Shown: piece by piece, positions 59,250 to 64,000 of the stretch
How positions within the stretch are numbered: the stretch's first letter is position 1
Layout: every line of letters begins with the position of its first letter
NCBI RefSeq assembly: GCF_000237325.1
Contig: NC_017542.1
Location: forward strand, 5,326,501-5,390,500
Origin: Paenibacillus polymyxa M1
GTDB taxonomy: Bacteria > Bacillota > Bacilli > Paenibacillales > Paenibacillaceae
Length of the DNA: 64,000 nucleotides
Direction of reading: 5' to 3'
Program-made: the position numbers and the translations under genes
Notes under the pieces: model-generated
What the model was told of the DNA's origin: nothing
Database searches by the model: none
Seen by the model: only the letters and a program-made list of their open reading frames with translations

Positions 59250-60130
59250 TACATTTCGACCTCCTTTTTCTTCGTGAGACGCACCTGAATGCTGGTAATG
59301 ATCGCAACGACCACAAAGAAAATCATAGCCTTGGCAGTTCCCAATCCAAGTCGATTATTTGTAAACGCTTCATTATATATGTCCAATGCTACAGACTCAG
59401 TCGCCTTGAATGGCCCACCCTTTGTTAAAGCCAAATTCAACTCAAATACTTTAAAGGACCAGGATATCGCTAGGAACAAGCAGACGGTCACTGCTGGCAT
59501 AATAAGCGGCACCACGATATGACGCAAAATCTGTCTTCGACTCGCACCGTCAATTTGGGCCGATTCAATAAGGGCGTGCGGAACATTATTTAGAGAGGAT
59601 ATGTAAATAACCATGAGATAACCTGCGTATTGCCAAACAAACACAATGACAGTTCCCCAAAAAGCAGTAGGCCCATCACCCAACCACGGTAGTTTGAAAA
59701 AAGATAGTCCTGTCGCCTCTCCCACCGCCGAAAAACCGCGTACAAATATAAATTGCCAGATGAAGCCGAGCAGTAAGCCGCCGATCATATTAGGCATAAA
59801 AAATACAGTTCGCAGTGCATTGCGGGTACGCAACGGCTTTGTAAGCGCATAGGCCAGGAAAAAGCCCACCAGGTTCGTTAGAATGACACCACATACGGTA
59901 AAACGGACCGTAAACCAAAATGCATTACGGAAATCCGGATCATCTTTAAAAATATGAACGTAATTCCCTAGCCCGAGCCATCGGACATGTTCAGATACGC
60001 CATCCCAGTTCGTCATGGAATAATACAGCCCCAGCAGGAACGGAATGACCATAATTAAGACGAAAAACAACGCCATCGGTCCCACAAATACGAGCTGCTG
60101 CAATAATTGCGCGGATTTTCTTTGGCTCAT
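59249..60130 (-). CDS. Sugar ABC transporter permease (MalF type)
   Basis: 293 aa, six helices, with EAA loop ALIESAQIDGASRRQILRHI. First gene of the operon. ATG 60130 has AAAGGAG 8 nt upstream; the open frame 9 codons further up lacks support. The two permeases and one binding protein together make a CUT1-type importer. Confidence 0.92.
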   Translation of the reverse strand: MSQRKSAQLLQQLVFVGPMALFFVLIMVIPFLLGLYYSMTNWDGVSEHVRWLGLGNYVHIFKDDPDFRNAFWFTVRFTVCGVILTNLVGFFLAYALTKPLRTRNALRTVFFMPNMIGGLLLGFIWQFIFVRGFSAVGEATGLSFFKLPWLGDGPTAFWGTVIVFVWQYAGYLMVIYISSLNNVPHALIESAQIDGASRRQILRHIVVPLIMPAVTVCLFLAISWSFKVFELNLALTKGGPFKATESVALDIYNEAFTNNRLGLGTAKAMIFFVVVAIITSIQVRLTKKKEVEM

Positions 60131-60177
60131 TGCAATCACTCCTTTGTCGTAGATCATGAAGGAAAACGCGCATAATC

Positions 60178-60210
60178 CTTACGTAATCGCTTATTACCCA
60201 AAAACGTAAG
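60178..60210. repeat. Inverted repeat upstream of the ABC operon
   Basis: CTTACGT (60178-60184) and ACGTAAG (60204-60210); the first arm extends to the palindrome TTACGTAA. Possible regulator binding site about 50-80 bp before the first permease. Confidence 0.35.
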
Positions 60211-60229
60211 TTTCGAGTCGTCTGAAATT

Positions 60230-60274
60230 AAAAAAAGGCTTTCTCCCCACCACTAACGGAAGAGAAAAAGCCTT
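60230..60274 (-). terminator. Terminator of glyA
   Basis: AAGGCTTTCTC (60235-60245) pairs with GAGAAA-AA-GCCTT (60262-60274, two-base bulge), followed on the minus strand by seven or more Ts. Confidence 0.85.
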
Positions 60275-60303
60275 GTAACATAAAGAATATAGATGACGAT
60301 GAA

Positions 60304-61554
60304 TTAGTATTGCGTTCCTGGATAAATCGGGAACTTGTCTGTCAACTCGCCAACCGCTTGGCTTGCTTTGGACAATACAGTATCATCTTTTGGATTTTTA
60401 AGAGTATCAGCAATGATTTTACCGATTTTAACCATAGCCTCTTCATCCATACCACGAGAAGTTGCAGCAGGTGTACCAATACGGATCCCGCTAGTAACAA
60501 ACGGACTCGTTGGGTCAAAAGGAATGGCGTTTTTGTTGACCGTGATACCCACGGAATCCAATACATGCTCCGCTTCTTTACCTGTGATATTCAAATTGCG
60601 TGTGTCCAACAGCATCAGGTGATTATCCGTACCCCCGGATACAATATTAATCCCCTCTGCCAGCAGTGTTTCAGCCAGCACCTGCGCATTGCGGACTACG
60701 TTTTGCGCATAGGTTTTGAATGATGGCTGGAGCGCTTCACCCAAAGCAACTGCTTTGGATGCGATCACGTGCATCAATGGTCCACCTTGAGTACCAGGGA
60801 AGATAGCTTTATCAATCGCTTGCGCCCACGCTTTGCGAGTCAGAATTAGACCCCCACGCGGACCACGTAGCGTTTTGTGTGTCGTTGTTGTCACAAATTG
60901 GGCATGAGGAACTGGACTAGGGTGAATCCCTGCTGCCACGAGACCTGCGATATGTGCCATATCCACCATGAATAAAGCACCTACATCATTAGCAATGGAA
61001 GCAAAAGCTTCAAAATCAATAGTACGCGGATATGCACTTGCACCAGCTACGATCAAACGAGGGCGGTGCTTGAAGGCCGCTTTGCGCACTTCATCGTAGT
61101 CGATACGGAAGTTGTCTTCACGTACACCGTAAGCAGCAAAGTTATACAACAAACCGGAGGCATTAACCGGGCTTCCGTGTGTTAAGTGGCCGCCATGCGC
61201 CAGATTCATACCCAGCACAGTATCTCCAGGTTGAAGAGCTGCCAGATATACCGCCATGTTAGCTTGTGCTCCAGAGTGAGGCTGCACGTTCGCATGCTCG
61301 GCGCCGAATAATTCTTTCGCGCGGTCACGTGCAATATCTTCGACGATATCTACATGCTCACAGCCACCATAGTAGCGTTTGTTCGGATAACCTTCAGCAT
61401 ATTTATTGGTAAGCACGGAGCCCATGGCTTCCATTACTGCTTCACTGACGATATTCTCGGATGCGATCAGCTCGATATTGTGGCGTTGCCGTTTTAGTTC
61501 AAGCCCCATTGCTTCCATCACTGCCGGGTCACTTTTACGCAGATGTTCCATCAT
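60304..61554 (-). CDS. glyA: Serine hydroxymethyltransferase
   Basis: 416 aa PLP enzyme converting serine and tetrahydrofolate to glycine and methylene-THF. The PLP lysine is K227 in [14 protein letters not shown]; folate and substrate motifs include [15 protein letters not shown] and [23 protein letters not shown] 9 nt before ATG 61554. Two direct TGTTGGGTA repeats lie just upstream (61584-61592, 61615-61623). Confidence 0.96.
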   Translation of the reverse strand: MMEHLRKSDPAVMEAMGLELKRQRHNIELIASENIVSEAVMEAMGSVLTNKYAEGYPNKRYYGGCEHVDIVEDIARDRAKELFGAEHANVQPHSGAQANMAVYLAALQPGDTVLGMNLAHGGHLTHGSPVNASGLLYNFAAYGVREDNFRIDYDEVRKAAFKHRPRLIVAGASAYPRTIDFEAFASIANDVGALFMVDMAHIAGLVAAGIHPSPVPHAQFVTTTTHKTLRGPRGGLILTRKAWAQAIDKAIFPGTQGGPLMHVIASKAVALGEALQPSFKTYAQNVVRNAQVLAETLLAEGINIVSGGTDNHLMLLDTRNLNITGKEAEHVLDSVGITVNKNAIPFDPTSPFVTSGIRIGTPAATSRGMDEEAMVKIGKIIADTLKNPKDDTVLSKASQAVGELTDKFPIYPGTQY

Positions 61555-61675
61555 GATTGATTACTCCCTCTCCATGGTCAAATTGTTGGGTATACAAGCA
61601 AATGCCTGTTCCTCTGTTGGGTACCTCATCATTAATGCAAAAAAGATCAGTACTAACATGCCGACACGACAAATG

Positions 61676-62263
61676 CTAATCGCAGTTTCCGCCGGCTTCT
61701 TGTTCCAGACTGTACACTGCCCGTTGTCCGCCAATAAGTGGAGGACGAGTGAACGTAGCTGTCACACGTGCTTCACCAATCCAGCGAAGGCTTGGGCGAA
61801 ACGGAACGGCAATTGGGCGCAGATGCATGCCAATCAGCGTTTCGCCGATGTCTATCCCGGCATGAGCCTGCACGTTCGCCGCCAGACATGCATCATCCAT
61901 AGAGCGATAGGCAACGGTAGCCATAGAGCCCCCTGCTGTACGAACAGGAACAGCCGCAACCTCCATCAGTCCTAATCGCTCCAGTAGAGAACGCTCAACG
62001 ACCAGTGCTCGGTTCAAGTGCTCACAGCATTGAAACGCCACGTCAAAGCCATACTCTCTGCGAACGGATTCTACTCCAGACAGCACTTGCTGAGCCACAT
62101 CGAGCGCTCCTGCTGTGCCGATCCGACTTCCAGCCACTTCACTCGTGCTTGCGCCAATAACCAGCAGGCGACCAGCTTTGAGACTGGCCGCTTCTGCAAT
62201 TTCCCGCACGACAGAAGCGGTCTGTGCTTCGAGTGAAATCTCATGATCCAATTGTTCTACCAT
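61676..62263 (-). CDS. TIGR01440/DUF436 family protein (YwlG-like)
   Basis: 195 aa cytosolic protein. Family features: LLVIGASTSEVAGSRIGTAG, FQCCEHLNRALVVER and IDIGETLIGMHLRPIAVP. Function unknown. The position before glyA is the same as ywlG in B. subtilis. RBS AAAGGAGG before ATG 62263. Confidence 0.88.
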   Translation of the reverse strand: MVEQLDHEISLEAQTASVVREIAEAASLKAGRLLVIGASTSEVAGSRIGTAGALDVAQQVLSGVESVRREYGFDVAFQCCEHLNRALVVERSLLERLGLMEVAAVPVRTAGGSMATVAYRSMDDACLAANVQAHAGIDIGETLIGMHLRPIAVPFRPSLRWIGEARVTATFTRPPLIGGQRAVYSLEQEAGGNCD

Positions 62264-62630
62264 TGGAACCTCCTTTGGTTGAACAGCCTCTCAGAGACTA
62301 GGCACGGTTTCATGCCCCAAGTTCAACACACTCTCTCCTGATCACAATCTGACTATATTATAGCCGATGTTTCAGATTCCGAGCAGAAAAAATGGAAGAA
62401 CAAGAAGGCAGCAGAAGATCTGCTGTAGCTTGTATACGAAAAAAGAGCAGTCCACACCTATGTGGAATTGCTCTTTTGCCCAGGCGACCGGCCGTATATC
62501 CGATGCTCCATCGTGGTTGATCCCACTTTTGTCGCCAGTTACACCGGATTCTCATTTTTCCACCTTATCTTAACGGATTAACCGTCGAAAATCAACAGAT
62601 TCCGTACAAAATAGAGGAACGGTACCGATT
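62264..62630. other. Spacer between ywlE and ywlG, 367 bp
   Basis: In B. subtilis rpiB (ywlF) lies here; no remnant is seen. It holds a terminator at 62439-62477 and a small palindrome CAGCAGA-AGA-TCTGCTG near 62410-62426. Confidence 0.6.
62439..62477. terminator. Terminator of ywlE, possibly bidirectional
   Basis: AAAAGAGCA-GTCCACAC pairs with GTGGAATTGCTCTTTT across a 5-nt loop, with six Ts on the minus strand after it; 154 nt after the ywlE stop. Confidence 0.8.
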
Positions 62631-63215
62631 TTATTCGGAAGAACCTTTTAGCTTGTCCAACAACTTATGCAAAGCCGTACGGATTTCTGCCGCTGTGACA
62701 TCGTAGTCCTCACGCGAACCACCAAATGGATCTGAGATATCGAAGCCCGGAATCCGTTGGTGTAATTCAATCATTCGTTCACGCTCCTGCGTCGATAGCT
62801 CTTGTCCGAGTGAAGCCATCAACTGCTGTGAAGCATACAAGCCATCTAACTCCTGTACGTCATTCAGCACTGCGTCCCGGTCCTCCACATATTCCTTCAG
62901 CGTAAATACTTTGCCTGCCGTTTGGGGGAACCGCTGTACGACATGCTGTTTATGTCCTTGTGTCAAGGTTAAGATCAGATGTGCCCACTCGGCAAGCCCG
63001 TCGCTTAAAGGAGTTGAAGTGATCTGATCGGATATATCGTGATCACGCAGAACCGCCTCTGCATGTCGGGATATCGGCGTGCCGTCCATCGCAGCTACTC
63101 CAGCGGAACGCACGTCCAGTTCCAGACCATGCTCAGCAGCCAGCTTACGCAGCATTCCCTCAGCCATTGGACTGCGACAGGTGTTCCCTGTGCATACAAA
63201 TAAAATATTCTTCAA
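62631..63215 (-). CDS. ywlE: Low-molecular-weight phosphatase, probable protein-arginine phosphatase YwlE
   Basis: 194 aa. The P-loop is C8-TGNT-C13-R-S with Thr at residue 12; this Thr is what distinguishes YwlE (phospho-arginine) from tyrosine phosphatases. The general-acid Asp is in ISDPFGGSREDY. It would oppose McsB kinase in protein quality control. About 40 residues longer than B. subtilis YwlE. TTG 63215 is likely the start, with GGGGGTG 7 nt upstream; GTG 63224 overlaps that ribosome site. Confidence 0.85.
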   Translation of the reverse strand: MKNILFVCTGNTCRSPMAEGMLRKLAAEHGLELDVRSAGVAAMDGTPISRHAEAVLRDHDISDQITSTPLSDGLAEWAHLILTLTQGHKQHVVQRFPQTAGKVFTLKEYVEDRDAVLNDVQELDGLYASQQLMASLGQELSTQERERMIELHQRIPGFDISDPFGGSREDYDVTAAEIRTALHKLLDKLKGSSE

Positions 63216-63298
63216 CGTCTTCACCCCCCGTATGTTGAAAATATATAAACAGAGGATTACTCAAATCCTGTATTTATTTTACACTGTCTACGTTAAAA

Positions 63299-63859
63299 TC
63301 AAAACATAAACATAAAGCCGAATGCCAGCAAAATAGCACCGCCCACTGCTTCTCCATAATCCCCAAGATTACGGCTGACCTTGCGCCCCAGTAACAGCCC
63401 CAGCATCGCCATCGCTCCCCCGCAAAAACCAAAGGCCAGAACAGTCAGCACCAGGTCACTCTGGAACATTCCCAGTGACACTCCCACAGAAAATGAGTCA
63501 ATGCTCACCCCAAGCGCAAACAGCAAAAGACCCAAAGGCGACCGATGATCCAAAACGTGTACGCCGTCCCCCTTGAAGGAATTATATACCATATGCCCGC
63601 CCAAAAGGATGAGTAATCCCCCTGCGAAGTAGGTCGTCACATGGCCTAATAAAGAACTCATATAATGGCCTGTGAACATTCCCAGCAATGGCATCAGGAT
63701 GTGAAAAAAACCAATCACAGTGCTGATGCGCAGCACGTCTCGCAGGCGTATCCCCTTCATACCGATCCCTACGCCCAGCGATAGCGCATCCATCCCTAGC
63801 GCTACCGCCATGATCAGAATCGTTACAACCTGCCCAGCATCGGCAGAGGCTGCCAGCAT
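63299..63859 (-). CDS. mntP: Manganese efflux pump MntP
   Basis: 186 aa, six helices, with conserved Asp motifs GMDALSLGVGIG and VSIDSFSVGVSLG in the two halves. Exports Mn(II). ATG 63859 has GGAGGG-type site upstream; two in-frame ATGs are further up. I see no yybP-ykoY riboswitch in the 140 bp to the window edge. Confidence 0.9.
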   Translation of the reverse strand: MLAASADAGQVVTILIMAVALGMDALSLGVGIGMKGIRLRDVLRISTVIGFFHILMPLLGMFTGHYMSSLLGHVTTYFAGGLLILLGGHMVYNSFKGDGVHVLDHRSPLGLLLFALGVSIDSFSVGVSLGMFQSDLVLTVLAFGFCGGAMAMLGLLLGRKVSRNLGDYGEAVGGAILLAFGFMFMF

Positions 63860-64000
63860 ACTCCATCCCTCCATTATCCGTCTGTTCTTGTACACGTTAT
63901 GCGGACAAGGGGCAAATCAGTACAAGCAGGCACTGAAAATACCCAAAACAGAGACAAGGAGAGAGGAGAAATTAAAATAAGAGACTCAATTGTTTACAGA

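Noticed and set aside
63860..64000. yybP-ykoY manganese riboswitch before mntP
   Set aside because: Only 140 bp are available and no matching structure is visible; most of any leader may be outside the window.

Overview
The window looks like a chromosomal segment of a spore-forming Firmicute close to Paenibacillus polymyxa. Evidence: spoIID, spoIIQ, spoIIID and a spore-protein (SASP-like) gene; strong AGGAGG-type ribosome sites; several proteins with copper-amine-oxidase-like 'stalk' domains; an SLH-domain surface protein; and a gene order (mntP-ywlE-ywlG-glyA-upp-mnaA-atp operon-ywzB-murA-spoIID-spoIIQ-spoIIID-mbl-flhO-flhP-fabZ) that follows the Bacillus subtilis ywl/ywm/ywp region. Nearly everything is on the minus strand. 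The only clear plus-strand genes are one RND pump operon and its TetR regulator.

Layout. 1-5233: competence (comFC fragment, comFA), a small membrane glycosyltransferase-like protein, and the degS-degU two-component pair. 5281-7998: a large secreted phosphodiester glycosidase. 8155-13744 (+): adaptor, RND pump and TetR with a promoter/operator. 13872-15694: metK with a long structured leader, then a SASP. 15831-25544: a minus-strand envelope cluster holding a second RND pump and adaptor, a 777-801 aa repeat-rich surface protein, a TolC-like protein fused to stalk domains, and a secreted protein of unknown role. 25897-35269: the SLH surface protein, tagO, tagA/wecG, csaB and a DUF5693 membrane protein, together a cell-wall polymer and S-layer anchoring block. 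35527-37789: phosphoglucomutase and fabZ. 37790-38687: a non-coding stretch with two inverted copies of a structured repeat. 38688-46815: epuA-like, flhP, flhO, mbl, spoIIID, spoIIQ, spoIID, murA, ywzB. 47162-54706: the complete F1Fo ATP synthase operon. 54874-63859: mnaA, upp, a sugar ABC transporter, glyA, ywlG, ywlE and mntP.

How it fits together. Much of the window builds or remodels the envelope: lipid-linked wall polymer synthesis (mnaA, tagO, tagA), pyruvylation for SLH anchoring (csaB), peptidoglycan precursors (murA), rod shape (mbl), membrane lipid (fabZ), the engulfment machinery (spoIID, spoIIQ), and two RND pumps. The most unusual parts are (i) the covarying inverted repeat pair at 38141-38655, (ii) a TolC-like protein near an RND pump in an apparently single-membrane bacterium, and (iii) two structured leaders, upstream of the DUF5693-csaB-tagA genes and upstream of metK. 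I saw no tRNA, rRNA, CRISPR array or transposase gene.
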